A DNA stretch of 64,000 bases. Source: Oceanobacillus jeddahensis. GTDB taxonomy: Bacteria > Bacillota > Bacilli > Bacillales > Amphibacillaceae. The stretch is taken from contig NZ_CCDM010000006.1 of assembly GCF_000750635.1 (NCBI RefSeq), forward strand, positions 186,001 through 250,000. The letters are read 5' to 3'. This document shows, one piece after another, positions 53,134-61,435 of this stretch. Within the stretch, counting starts at the first letter, position 1, and every line of letters starts with the position of its first letter. The notes beneath the pieces were generated by a model. That model was given only the letters and a program-made list of their open reading frames with translations, ran no database searches and was not told the DNA's origin. The translations under genes and the position numbers were made by a program.

Positions 53134-53988
53134 ATGAAAAAAGTGAAAATTGCCGGAAGAGAAGTTTTTCCTATCGGTTTAGGTACGTTGAATATGGGAG
53201 ATAAATCAAATAAAAAGGATCAGGAAATAAAAGCCATACAAACCGGCCTTGATAATGGGGTTCAAGTCATTGATACAGCGGAAATGTATGGGAGTGGAAA
53301 TTCCGAACGCTTGGTAGCTAAGGCTATTAAACCTTATCTCTATAATCGGGAAGACTTGTTTCTTATTTCTAAAGTTCTTCCTTCCAAAGCTTCTAAGAAG
53401 CAATTACCAATTAGTCTTGATCAAAGTTTAAAAAGATTAAATGTGAATTATTTGGATCTATACTTGCTTCATTGGCAAGTTAACATCCCGCTCCAAGAAA
53501 CAGTGGAAGCACTGGAAAAAGCTAAAAATCAAGGCAAGATCAAAGCGTGGGGTGTTTCTAATTTAGATACAGATGATATTGAAAAAATACAGACATTTCC
53601 GGAGAGCGGAAATTGTGCAGCAAATCAAGTACGTTATAATTTGGCAGATCGGGGAATCGAATATGACCTGGTCCCGTTAATGGACAAACAAGAAATGCCG
53701 GTCATTGCTTATGCACCGGTCGATCGGCATGATAGCTCCGGCACTCGATTGACAGAGCAAAACGTTTTAAAAGAAATTGCAGAAAAGCATCAAGCAGATA
53801 TTTTTCAAATTTTATTAGCCTGGAGCATCCGAAATGGAAAAACCATTGCTATTCCACAATCCAGTAATCCTGCACATGTATTAAATAATGTAAAGGCGGC
53901 TGAAATTCAATTAACACAGCAAGATCTTGAGCAAATAGACAACACCTTCCCGAAACCTGCCTCGAAGCAGCCGCTCGCTCTATGGTGA
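53134..53988 (+). CDS. Aldo/keto reductase (second)
   Basis: A 284-residue AKR of the short diketogulonate-reductase-like type. The catalytic residues Asp47, Tyr52 (VIDTAEMYGSG), Lys80 (LISKVLPS) and His113 (YLLHWQ) are all present; the C-terminus holds IPQSSNPAHVLNNVKAA. CGGAGGG precedes the ATG. It lies 70 bases after the sugar dehydrogenase gene without a terminator between them and is probably co-transcribed from promoter 5. It shares little sequence with the first AKR, so the two likely cover different carbonyl substrates. Confidence 0.92.
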   Translation: MKKVKIAGREVFPIGLGTLNMGDKSNKKDQEIKAIQTGLDNGVQVIDTAEMYGSGNSERLVAKAIKPYLYNREDLFLISKVLPSKASKKQLPISLDQSLKRLNVNYLDLYLLHWQVNIPLQETVEALEKAKNQGKIKAWGVSNLDTDDIEKIQTFPESGNCAANQVRYNLADRGIEYDLVPLMDKQEMPVIAYAPVDRHDSSGTRLTEQNVLKEIAEKHQADIFQILLAWSIRNGKTIAIPQSSNPAHVLNNVKAAEIQLTQQDLEQIDNTFPKPASKQPLALW

Positions 53989-54061
53989 GCCTGATGCCAT
54001 TAAGATTGAATTTTAACCAAAGTATCTACTTGTTTGCGAAACAATGAAAAGGAGATTTTGT

Positions 54062-54181
54062 ATGAACAAACCTTATATTATATGCACGATGCATGTTTGT
54101 TTAGATGGGAAAATCCATCTATATCTAAGTAAGATTTCTGAAAAAAAGTTAAAACTGGTTTGTCAAGTTAATATATGCTAA
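54062..54181 (+). pseudogene. N-terminal remnant of a RibD-C/dihydrofolate-reductase-like gene
   Basis: 39 codons beginning MNKPYIICTMHVCLDGKIHL, which fits the opening of RibD C-terminal-domain reductases (IICHMMxSLDGKI). It stops soon after the first strand and helix. A perfect AAAGGAG ribosome site is retained, which suggests a recent truncation. No other part of the gene is found in the following DNA. Confidence 0.6.
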
Positions 54182-54316
54182 CGTGAGTTTTGTAAAATAA
54201 ATGTGGAGTAACCAATAGAGTGCGCTCTTTAGTCTTGCTAATTAAACTGTTTACAAAGAATTTGAAGGAAAGATATCATTTGATAATATACCTGATATAA
54301 AATAAGGAGGAGAAAA

Positions 54317-56428
54317 GTGAAGGACAAAAAGGAGAATAAGAAAAAACGTGCTCTGCTTCCTATTCGTATGAATATCCTCTTCTTTGCCATCTTCCTTTTA
54401 TTTTCTGCACTCGTACTTCAGTTAGGTGTTGTTCAGATTTTAAATGGAGAATCTTATCAAGAAGAAATTCAAAGGACGAATTTAGATACGACAAGTGTAC
54501 CAGTTCCCCGTGGAAAAATTTATGATACTAATGGAGAACTTATTGTAGATAATGAAGCGATGTATTCTATCACGTATACACCTGCAAATGATGTTCAAGC
54601 AGAAGATCGTCTAGAGGTAGCTGAAACATTAGCGCAATATATTGATATGAGTGATGATCAATATATTGATCGTATAACAGAAAGAGATAGAAGAGAATAT
54701 TATTTATTGCTTCACCAGGAAGAAATAGAAGAGCGGTTAGAGGCAGTGAACACAGAAGAAATGGAAAATTCCGAAGTATATGATGCCACGCTGGAATTAA
54801 TTACGGATGAGGAAATTGCCAATTTTACAGACGAAGAATTAGAAATTATTGCGATAAAAAAAGAGTTGGATAGTGCATACGCTCTTACTCCACAGGTTGT
54901 AAAAAATGAAGAGGTGACAGCAGAGGAATATGCTGCTGTAGCTGAAAATTTAGATGAATTGCCAGGTGTCAATGCCACCACAGATTGGGACCGTGTTTAT
55001 CCAAACGGAGATACATTAACTAGTATTCTGGGCAATGTCTCCAGCCAGGAAGAAGGTATTCCTGCAGAAGATATGAGTGCTTACTTAACAAGAGGATACA
55101 GCAGGAATGATCGTGTTGGCAGGAGTGGACTGGAAGAGCAATATGAAGACTTTCTGCGCGGACGTAAAGAACAAATTCAATATACGACACGTCAAAATGG
55201 ATCAATTATTGGTTCAGAGACGATTGTTGATGGAGAACGGGGGAAAGATTTAGTATTAACGACAGATTTAGAGTTTCAGCAAGAGGTTGATGACATTTTA
55301 TTAGATGAATTTCAATCGATGAAAGCAAGCAGTTCTTATGAGAATCGGTTTGCAACAAGTGCTTATGCAGTAGTAATGAATCCAAAAACTGGGGAACTCT
55401 TAGCCATTTCCGGAGTAGAATATGATACCGAGAATGATGAATATAATGATGCCGGTTTTTCGGCTCTAAATAATGCGCATGAGCCGGGATCCAGTATTAA
55501 AGGGGCGACGATCCTGACAGGCTATGATTCAGGTGCTATATCCCCGGGAGATACGTTCAGGGACGCGCCGATGAAACTGGCAGAAGCGGAAGCGAAAAGT
55601 TCGGTTCAAGATATGGGAACAGTGAATGATTTAACGGCGCTGGAAAGGTCCTCCAATGTTTATATGTTCTATGTTGCCTTGCGTTTGGGTGGTGACTACC
55701 GTCATCCGATGCCGCGAAATGCGAATATAGATTTAAATATGGGAGAAACGCTGCAAACTCTGCAAAATTATTTCAATCAATTTGGACTCGGCTCTACAAC
55801 AGGAGTTGATTATCCGAATGAAAGTACCGGATTAAGAGGACAGACACCGGAGGATCCGGGTACGCTCCTTGACTTTGCTATCGGGCAGTATGATACATAC
55901 ACAGCCTTACAGCTGGCTCAATATGTATCAACCATCGCCAATGACGGCTATCGTGTTCAACCTCATTTCTTAAAGGAAGCCCGTGATCCAGTTGCTTCTA
56001 TGGATGAACTTGGACCATTGTATTATACAACCAGCCCGACGGTGATGAATCGGATAGAAATGACTGATGATGAAATTAGTCGTGTTCAGGACGGATTTCG
56101 TCTTTCCTATCAAGGATCACAAGGAACTGGTAATGATTATTTTGATGATAAATCATATAACCCAGCCGGAAAAACAGGGACGGCGGAATCTGCTGAATTT
56201 GTTGATGGCGAACGTTTTGACCTTAATAATTTAACATTAGTTGGTTATGCGCCGTTTGATGATCCAGAGGTGGCCTTTGCTGTTGTTGTCCCGCATGTTG
56301 GAATTGGAGAAGGGAATGAAGTTAACTTAAAAGTTGGAGAGCAAATTTTAGATTCCTATTTTGAAGTAAAAGAAGATCATGATGAAGAAGCAGAGGACTC
56401 TGATGAGGATAGTGAAGACGAAGAATAA
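54317..56428 (+). CDS. Class B penicillin-binding protein, PBP2 (PbpA/PbpH) type
   Basis: A 703-residue monofunctional transpeptidase that cross-links peptidoglycan, probably with a RodA-type SEDS partner. One N-terminal membrane helix (MNILFFAIFLLFSALVLQLGVVQI) precedes the pedestal (PVPRGKIYDTNGELIVDN). The transpeptidase domain shows Ser392-S-I-Lys395 (EPGSSIKG), Ser445-S-Asn447 (ERSSNVY) and Lys619-T-Gly621 (AGKTGTAES). The C-terminus is a strongly acidic Glu/Asp/Ser tail. The start is GTG at 54317 behind AGGAGGAG. Monocistronic. Confidence 0.92.
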   Translation: MKDKKENKKKRALLPIRMNILFFAIFLLFSALVLQLGVVQILNGESYQEEIQRTNLDTTSVPVPRGKIYDTNGELIVDNEAMYSITYTPANDVQAEDRLEVAETLAQYIDMSDDQYIDRITERDRREYYLLLHQEEIEERLEAVNTEEMENSEVYDATLELITDEEIANFTDEELEIIAIKKELDSAYALTPQVVKNEEVTAEEYAAVAENLDELPGVNATTDWDRVYPNGDTLTSILGNVSSQEEGIPAEDMSAYLTRGYSRNDRVGRSGLEEQYEDFLRGRKEQIQYTTRQNGSIIGSETIVDGERGKDLVLTTDLEFQQEVDDILLDEFQSMKASSSYENRFATSAYAVVMNPKTGELLAISGVEYDTENDEYNDAGFSALNNAHEPGSSIKGATILTGYDSGAISPGDTFRDAPMKLAEAEAKSSVQDMGTVNDLTALERSSNVYMFYVALRLGGDYRHPMPRNANIDLNMGETLQTLQNYFNQFGLGSTTGVDYPNESTGLRGQTPEDPGTLLDFAIGQYDTYTALQLAQYVSTIANDGYRVQPHFLKEARDPVASMDELGPLYYTTSPTVMNRIEMTDDEISRVQDGFRLSYQGSQGTGNDYFDDKSYNPAGKTGTAESAEFVDGERFDLNNLTLVGYAPFDDPEVAFAVVVPHVGIGEGNEVNLKVGEQILDSYFEVKEDHDEEAEDSDEDSEDEE

Positions 56429-56490
56429 AAAACTTTGACTATAGCTTATATTATATGGATGAAGATAAAAAGACTATATTAGAAATCATA

Positions 56491-56530
56491 GTAAACCGTG
56501 ATGTGGTTAATTCACATCACGGTTTATAAA
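56491..56530. terminator. Terminator of the PBP gene
   Basis: AAACCGTGATGTG and CACATCACGGTTT form a perfect 13-bp stem followed by ATAAAT. Confidence 0.82.
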
Positions 56531-56655
56531 TGATTAGGATTATCTTTCCAACCCTTTTCTTGAAGTAATTGTACTAAAGCTAATACAAAATCGCCTCCTG
56601 CAGAGTACAGCATAATTACAATATTTTTTGCATCTGTATTGTGTAAAATCTCTTC
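56524..56655 (-). pseudogene. C-terminal gene remnant, family not identified
   Basis: An open segment of 43 codons on the minus strand reads EEILHNTDAKNIVIMLYSAG then GDFVLALVQLLQEKGWKDNP and ends at a stop. It starts directly after an in-frame stop with no start codon or ribosome site. The composition is clearly protein-like, so it is probably the tail of a lost gene. Confidence 0.4.
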
Positions 56656-56743
56656 CTAGGTTGGAAAAATTTTATCGAATGATTTTCGATACTGGTGCTT
56701 TCGGATGAATTGGTACGAATATTAAGTAATTTGTGGGAGGAAT

Positions 56744-56905
56744 TTGGAGATAAGAATTATTAAATACTTTTTAACAGTTGCTTTAGAAACAAATATCACG
56801 AAAGCTGCCAAAAATTAAAAATTACACAGTCGACATTAACGAGATAACCGTAACAAGCCGCCTGAAGTATTCTTTTCTATAAAAAACAGATTCATAAAAT
56901 AATCA
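56744..56905 (+). pseudogene. LysR-family regulator remnant
   Basis: A TTG with GGGAGG before it opens LEIRIIKYFLTVALETNITKAAKN, the normal LysR first helices, then a stop. One base out of frame, KITQSTLTR continues the helix-turn-helix (family form HITQPTLSRQ), and later decayed text follows. Only the DNA-binding part remains, with a stop and frameshifts. Confidence 0.7.
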
Positions 56906-57028
56906 TGGTATTGTTTTTACAGTGCCAGGCATCTCTCAATTTTTTATCGAATAAGGGGTATATTTCTCATTTGCTTGGTTAAATTACATAGAAGAATTAT
57001 TGAATTAAATAAAATGATAAAAGGGCTG

Positions 57029-57355
57029 ATGAAATTGAGAAATGTTTTTTTTACGATGGGTCTTACGCTTATTTTATACTTCTCAATAGGGTTGCCTAAA
57101 GCGGGAGCAGAAATTATCGAGGGAGATACAGCGACGGATGGAATAGAACACAATTGGGAAATATCCAGCACTAATTATGAAATAATCCACATTGACACAC
57201 ATGAATATACTTATTGGAAAAATTTTCTCAGAGAAACACGCACCTGTGATATTTTCCATAAAATAAAAACTGTCGTGTATTATTGTGATATTCATGGCCA
57301 TACAAAGTCAGAGTCACATTTAGAGGAGGTAATTCACAGTGAGAAACATACATGA
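57029..57355 (+). CDS. Small secreted protein of unknown family
   Basis: About 108 residues with a Sec signal (KLRNVFFTMGLTLILYFSIGLPKAGA, cleavage expected after AGA) and a mature part of about 80 residues. That part holds two cysteines (TRTCDIFHKI and VVYYCDIHGH), which may form a disulfide, and several His residues (HIDTHEY, HGHTK). The ATG at 57029 is very close to AAAGGG; a TTG at 57035 is better spaced and may be the true start. It lies between gene remnants. I do not recognise the family; the exported, His/Cys-containing form could be an immunity or bacteriocin-like protein, but nothing proves that. Confidence 0.6.
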   Translation: MKLRNVFFTMGLTLILYFSIGLPKAGAEIIEGDTATDGIEHNWEISSTNYEIIHIDTHEYTYWKNFLRETRTCDIFHKIKTVVYYCDIHGHTKSESHLEEVIHSEKHT

Positions 57356-57361
57356 ATACTC

Positions 57362-57529
57362 CCACCTACTTAATTTCTATCGGAATTTGAAGTGGGGGTT
57401 TCTGGGGTGTCGACTTTCAAGAACATTATATCACACAAACGAAAGTTCGCGAATATAAAAGGCGATTCACCTCCCACCTACTCATTGGGTTTTACCCTGC
57501 ACATTCCTTGAGGTTTGGAGTCCTCTCGC
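57362..57529. other. Structured noncoding segment, perhaps a mobile-element end
   Basis: Begins AATACTCCCACCTACTTAAT; CCCAC and GTGGGGG arms are close together, and CTCCCACCTACTC recurs at 57471-57483. This style of sequence is found at ends of IS200/IS605- and IscB-like elements, next to which a guide RNA is encoded. No such nuclease gene is present here, only a small decayed frame. Assignment is tentative. Confidence 0.3.
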
Positions 57530-57715
57530 CTAATCAAGATAGATTACTTCATCTCCTTTTGATTGTAATAACGCTTTCGTTGCTTCTTCGTTAGATACAG
57601 GTCTTATTACTGCTATATCTTCAATAATTTCTTTCTCCTTTTCAATATGAGATGCTAGTATTTTTAGCTTTACAAATTGATTTGGATAAAGTTTTCGAAC
57701 CTCAGACTATTTCAT
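57530..57715 (-). pseudogene. Small conserved hypothetical gene with a stop at codon 3
   Basis: After ATG-AAA comes TAG, then 58 codons of clear protein text: SEVRKLYPNQFVKLKILASH, EKEIIEDIAVIRPVSNEEAT and LLQSKGDEVIYLD. It resembles small hypothetical proteins widespread in Firmicutes and other bacteria (pattern YPNQFVxLxxLxSHIE...VAVIRxxSxEEAxxxL). The nonsense codon, unless bypassed by another start, inactivates it. Confidence 0.55.
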
Positions 57716-57890
57716 CGCATTATTCACTCCATTCTAAATTATCGCTATTGTATCTTTTGTCTGCAATATATTTATTTTTCACGCGGTGGGAGCAATGATA
57801 TTTTATTATTGCTGATATACTTCGGGATTGCGACGATGTTTATTTCATATATAACGTAAAATGAATGCATTTTTTGGAAATGGTATAAGG

Positions 57891-57950
57891 AAAATTAAAA
57901 CCCCAAAGAAAGGGTGTTGGTAATTCAACAGCCTTTCTTTGGGGTTTTAA
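57891..57950. terminator. Very long perfect hairpin
   Basis: AATTAAAACCCCAAAGAAAGG pairs throughout with CCTTTCTTTGGGGTTTTAATT, with an inner TGTTG/CAACA stem. It acts as a terminator in both directions and separates the remnant region from the zinc island. Confidence 0.8.
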
Positions 57951-57995
57951 TTTTAGGAGGGGAAAGTTTGAAAATCAAAGTAGGTAAAACAAAAA

Positions 57996-58010
57996 ACGTA
58001 ATCATTACTG
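57996..58010. promoter_or_regulatory. Imperfect Zur box
   Basis: ACGTAATCATTACTG differs from TCGTAATnATTACGA at both outer ends. It lies about 50 bases before the perfect box, so the two may bind Zur cooperatively. Confidence 0.5.
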
Positions 58011-58048
58011 TTTACATGATTCATGAAATGGTTTATAATAAATTTCAT

Positions 58049-58063
58049 TCGTAATAATTACGA
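58049..58063 (+). promoter_or_regulatory. Zur box of the S14 paralogue
   Basis: TCGTAATAATTACGA, a perfect palindrome followed by TTTAAATTG, about 60 bases before the rpsN-type start codon. Under ample zinc, Zur would bind here and block transcription. Confidence 0.88.
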
Positions 58064-58121
58064 TTTAAATTGTTAAGAAATATAAAATAAATAATAACAT
58101 GGAAGGGAGTAAGATCCAAAA

Positions 58122-58391
58122 ATGGCTAAAAAGTCAAAAGTTGCAAAAGAGAAAAAACGCCAGCAAATGGTTGCACAATATGCAGAATTAAGAAGAGAGT
58201 TAAAAGCAAAAGGAGATTATGAAGCACTTCGTAAACTGCCGCGGGATTCTTCCCCAACTCGCTTAAAAAGTCGATGTGAGGTTACAGGCAGACCACGCGG
58301 ATATATGCGTAAATTCAACATGTCCCGTATTGCTTTTAGAGAATATGCGCATAAAGGACAAGTGCCTGGTGTGAAAAAGGCAAGCTGGTAA
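58122..58391 (+). CDS. rpsN: 30S ribosomal protein S14, zinc-independent paralogue
   Basis: An 89-residue S14 of the C-minus type. The C-terminal half [34 protein letters not shown] is typical S14. The zinc-ribbon CxxC pairs of the zinc form are absent; only one Cys is left (SRCEVTGR). Such paralogues (YhzA in B. subtilis) replace the zinc-binding S14 during zinc starvation and are Zur-controlled. The perfect Zur box just upstream confirms that setting here. GGAAGGGAG precedes the ATG. It is the first gene of the zinc island. Confidence 0.95.
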   Translation: MAKKSKVAKEKKRQQMVAQYAELRRELKAKGDYEALRKLPRDSSPTRLKSRCEVTGRPRGYMRKFNMSRIAFREYAHKGQVPGVKKASW

Positions 58392-58542
58392 TTATATCGG
58401 TTCGGGGAATCATATTCTATTTGTCTCCTTCGTTATTTGGACGAGCAAGACATGGAGGAAATGAAAAGCTTCTGTCAGTGATTGGCGGAAAGCTATTTTT
58501 CTTTCATGTACATGGGACACGATAAGATAAGGAGGAAAGCCA

Positions 58543-59508
58543 TTGGTACAAGACAAAACCATTCCGGTAACTATCTTAACAGGTTTTCTCGGTGCCGGGA
58601 AAACAACAATGCTAAATAAATTACTACACGATATGCCAAGTGAGAAAGTGGCTGTGATCATTAATGAGTTTGGTGATACATCGATTGACAGCCAGCTGGT
58701 GATACGAACAAAGGAAGAAATTGTTGAAATCAACAGCGGCTGTATTTGCTGTAATGTACGCGGTGATTTGATCAACCTATTAACTGATTTAATGAAGCAG
58801 GAAGAAAAAGTGGATCGTGTTGTCATTGAAACAACAGGCATGGCGAATCCGGCTCCAGTAATTCAAACGTTTTTGATGGACGAGCAAATGGCTGATACTT
58901 TTGAAATCGACAGCGTAATTACGATGGTCGATGCCAAACATATCGAACAGCATTTGCAGGAAGAAGAGCCGGAGCAGCAGATTGCATTTGCTGATATTTT
59001 GCTCGTGAACAAGACCGATTTGATTACAGAAGATGAAAGAAAGCAGCTGGCAGAACAGTTAACGCATATGAATTCAAATGCCCAGCAGTTTTATACGACA
59101 TATGGAAACGTAGACACGAAAGAATTAATCGGAAAAAAATCGTTTGATTTAGATTATGCCTTAAACATTGATCCTAAGCTGTTAACAGAAACGCATTACC
59201 ATCATCATAATCATCATGTAACTTCCTTTGTATTTCAAGACGATCGACCGCTTGACTTGGACAAAGTGAATAAATGGTTCGCTTATTTAGTTCGTATTAA
59301 AGGGGAGACCCTCTACCGTTACAAGGGAGTTCTTTCTATTAAACAAATGGATCAAAAAGTGGTTTTTCAAGGAGTGCATATGCTCTTTGCAGGTACAGAA
59401 GGCGATGTATGGACAAAGGATGAAAAGCGCAAAAGCGAGGTTGTATTGATTGGGAAGCATCTTGACCATCAAGAATTGGAAGAAGGCTTTCAATATTGCC
59501 TTGCTTAA
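58543..59508 (+). CDS. COG0523 GTPase 1 (short form, CobW/YjiA-like)
   Basis: A 321-residue G3E GTPase: Walker A GFLGAGKTT, switch region VIINEFGDTSIDSQLV, the metal-binding CICC at residues 67-70, and the NKTD specificity motif. A His-rich stretch HYHHHNHH opens the C-terminal domain and should hold zinc. It is a proposed zinc metallochaperone that delivers scarce zinc to client enzymes using GTP. The start is TTG behind GGAGG. It lies downstream of the Zur-controlled S14 gene with 150 bases between, probably in the same regulon. Confidence 0.9.
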   Translation: MVQDKTIPVTILTGFLGAGKTTMLNKLLHDMPSEKVAVIINEFGDTSIDSQLVIRTKEEIVEINSGCICCNVRGDLINLLTDLMKQEEKVDRVVIETTGMANPAPVIQTFLMDEQMADTFEIDSVITMVDAKHIEQHLQEEEPEQQIAFADILLVNKTDLITEDERKQLAEQLTHMNSNAQQFYTTYGNVDTKELIGKKSFDLDYALNIDPKLLTETHYHHHNHHVTSFVFQDDRPLDLDKVNKWFAYLVRIKGETLYRYKGVLSIKQMDQKVVFQGVHMLFAGTEGDVWTKDEKRKSEVVLIGKHLDHQELEEGFQYCLA

Positions 59509-59523
59509 TTTTTGATAATTAAA

Positions 59524-59540
59524 CCGTAACTATTACGATT
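59524..59540 (+). promoter_or_regulatory. Zur box overlapping the leader of GTPase 2
   Basis: CCGTAACTATTACGATT matches the Zur core with one or two changes on the left half. It abuts the AGGAGG ribosome site of the next gene, so Zur binding would block an internal promoter there. Confidence 0.65.
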
Positions 59541-59554
59541 AGGAGGGAAAACAT

Positions 59555-60757
59555 ATGAAAAAGATTCCTGTTACTGTATTAAGCGGCTATTTAGGTTCTG
59601 GAAAAACAACATTATTAAATCATGTCTTACATAATCGGGAAGGGTTAAAGGTGGCGGTTATCGTCAATGACATGAGTGAGGTCAATATTGATAGTGAGCT
59701 GGTCCAATCCCAAGGCGGATTTTCACGGACAGAGGAAAAGCTGGTTGAAATGTCTAACGGTTGCATCTGCTGCACGCTGCGGGAGGATTTATTAGTTGAG
59801 GTGGAAAAACTCGTAAAACAAGGGGAGTTCGATCACATATTGATTGAGTCTTCCGGGATTAGTGAACCGATTCCAGTAGCCCATACTTTCTCATATATTG
59901 ATGAAACGATGGATATTGATTTAACAAAGTATTGCCGTTTAGATACCATGGTAACCGTTGTTGATGCGAACCGCTTCTGGCATGATTTCGGTTCCGGTGA
60001 TTCGCTCCTTGACCGGAAACAGGCAGTGAGTAATGTGGATGAGCGAAATATTGCTGATTTATTAATTGATCAGATTGAATTCTGTAATGTGCTTATTCTC
60101 AATAAAACGGATTTAGTCAAAGCAGAAGATTTAGATAAGCTGGAGAAGGTTATTCGTACCTTACAGCCGGAAGCAAAAATCATCCGCACCCAGCATTGTA
60201 ATGTCGATTTACAGGAAATTGTCAATACGAATTTATTTGATTTTGAGAAGGCCAGTGAGTCAGCTGGCTGGTTACAGGAATTAAATGCAGGCGTGGAAAA
60301 TCATACGCCGGAAACCGAAGAATACGGGATTAGTTCATTTGTATACCGGTCCAGATTGCCCTTTCATACGGAACGGCTGGTGAGCTGGTATCAGGATTTG
60401 CCGAGAGAAATCGTCCGCATGAAAGGCGTCGTCTGGTGTGCAACACATCATGATTTAGCCTTATTACTATCGCAGGCAGGTCCTTCTGTCGAGGTGGAGC
60501 CGTTAGCCTATTGGGTTGATTCGCTGCCAAAAGCCCAGCAAAGGGAGATAGTAGAGAATAACCCGGAAGTCAGAGAGCTGTGGGATCCACAATTTGGAGA
60601 CCGGCATACGAAGCTGGTATTCATCGGCATGGACCTGGATAAGGAGCAGATAACGGAGGATTTAGAACGCTGTCTGCTGAGCGAATCGGAAATGTCTGAG
60701 GACTGGTCCGCGTTTAGAAATCCATTTCCATGGCGGTTATCCGAGCGTGTAAGATGA
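59555..60757 (+). CDS. zagA: COG0523 GTPase 2 (ZagA/YciC-like)
   Basis: A 400-residue protein matching the length and layout of B. subtilis ZagA (YciC), the Zur-regulated zinc chaperone that supports folate synthesis. Walker A GYLGSGKTT, VIVNDMSEVNIDSELV, CICC at 70-73, ESSGISEPIPVA, NKTD, and the C-terminal domain with KGVVWCATHHD and LWDPQFGDRHTKLVFIGMD. AGGAGGG precedes the ATG. Its stop codon overlaps the dcd start (ATGA), so the two are translated together. Confidence 0.9.
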   Translation: MKKIPVTVLSGYLGSGKTTLLNHVLHNREGLKVAVIVNDMSEVNIDSELVQSQGGFSRTEEKLVEMSNGCICCTLREDLLVEVEKLVKQGEFDHILIESSGISEPIPVAHTFSYIDETMDIDLTKYCRLDTMVTVVDANRFWHDFGSGDSLLDRKQAVSNVDERNIADLLIDQIEFCNVLILNKTDLVKAEDLDKLEKVIRTLQPEAKIIRTQHCNVDLQEIVNTNLFDFEKASESAGWLQELNAGVENHTPETEEYGISSFVYRSRLPFHTERLVSWYQDLPREIVRMKGVVWCATHHDLALLLSQAGPSVEVEPLAYWVDSLPKAQQREIVENNPEVRELWDPQFGDRHTKLVFIGMDLDKEQITEDLERCLLSESEMSEDWSAFRNPFPWRLSERVR

Positions 60758-61296
60758 TTTTATCTGGACAAACGATAAAAGAATATGTAGAAGATAAGCA
60801 ATTGTCTGTGACCCCATTTCAGAAATTAAGCGTGCAGCCTGCTTCCATTGATTTACGGTTAGGGAAAGAATTTTTAGTTGTCGATGATATGTCGACACCT
60901 TATTTATCGATTGATCAACCAGCAGATTATCAAGAAATAAAGATTGGAGATAAAGGAAAAATCACTATTCCGCCACAAAGTTTTGTATTGGGAACGACCT
61001 TGGAACAAATCGGACTTCCTGATTATTTAACAGCTTTTGTGGAAGGAAGGAGCTCCATTGGAAGGCTTGGTGTTTTCATTCAAAATGCGGGCTGGATCGA
61101 CCCGGGCTTTTCCGGACAAATTACACTGGAATTGTTTAATGCAAACCGAGTGCCTGTCCAACTGCAAGCAGATATGCGTATTTGCCAGCTGGTGATTGCA
61201 AAGGTGGATCGGAAAACGGAAGGATACAGTGGCAAGTATTTGTATCAGCAAAGTACAACACCGAGCCGTGTTTATTTGGATCAGGAAAGAATGTGA
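60754..61296 (+). CDS. dcd: dCTP deaminase (possibly bifunctional dCTP deaminase/dUTPase)
   Basis: A 180-residue trimeric nucleotide deaminase converting dCTP toward dUTP or dUMP. The conserved core is intact: QPASIDLRLG, EGRSSIGRLGVFIQNAGWIDPGFSGQITLELFN with the catalytic Glu, and QLVIAKV. The frame opens eight codons earlier, but MILSGQTIKEYV at 60754 is the family start and overlaps the zagA stop. The reaction needs no zinc, unlike the dCMP deaminase (ComEB type) normally used in bacilli, which gives a reason for its place in a Zur operon. Confidence 0.9.
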   Translation: MILSGQTIKEYVEDKQLSVTPFQKLSVQPASIDLRLGKEFLVVDDMSTPYLSIDQPADYQEIKIGDKGKITIPPQSFVLGTTLEQIGLPDYLTAFVEGRSSIGRLGVFIQNAGWIDPGFSGQITLELFNANRVPVQLQADMRICQLVIAKVDRKTEGYSGKYLYQQSTTPSRVYLDQERM

Positions 61297-61435
61297 ACTT
61301 TTTTACTCACGGAGATGAGTCTTCTTCGTGTAAATAAATATAGACTTTTCAATGGCTGTGATACTGTTATTTCCACTGTATTTGGGAAGGGACGGCGTTA
61401 CAGCCAGTTCATCTGTAAGAGAGGCGTGAAATAAA

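Noticed and set aside
57677..57859. 60-codon plus-strand frame
   Set aside because: Partly antisense to the decayed minus-strand gene, with no ribosome site; hydrophobicity is due to AT-rich sequence.
61297..61435. Riboswitch or Zur box before the third GTPase
   Set aside because: Only a weak TGGCTGT/ACAGCCA inverted repeat is visible; no known riboswitch core or TCGTAAT-type word was found.
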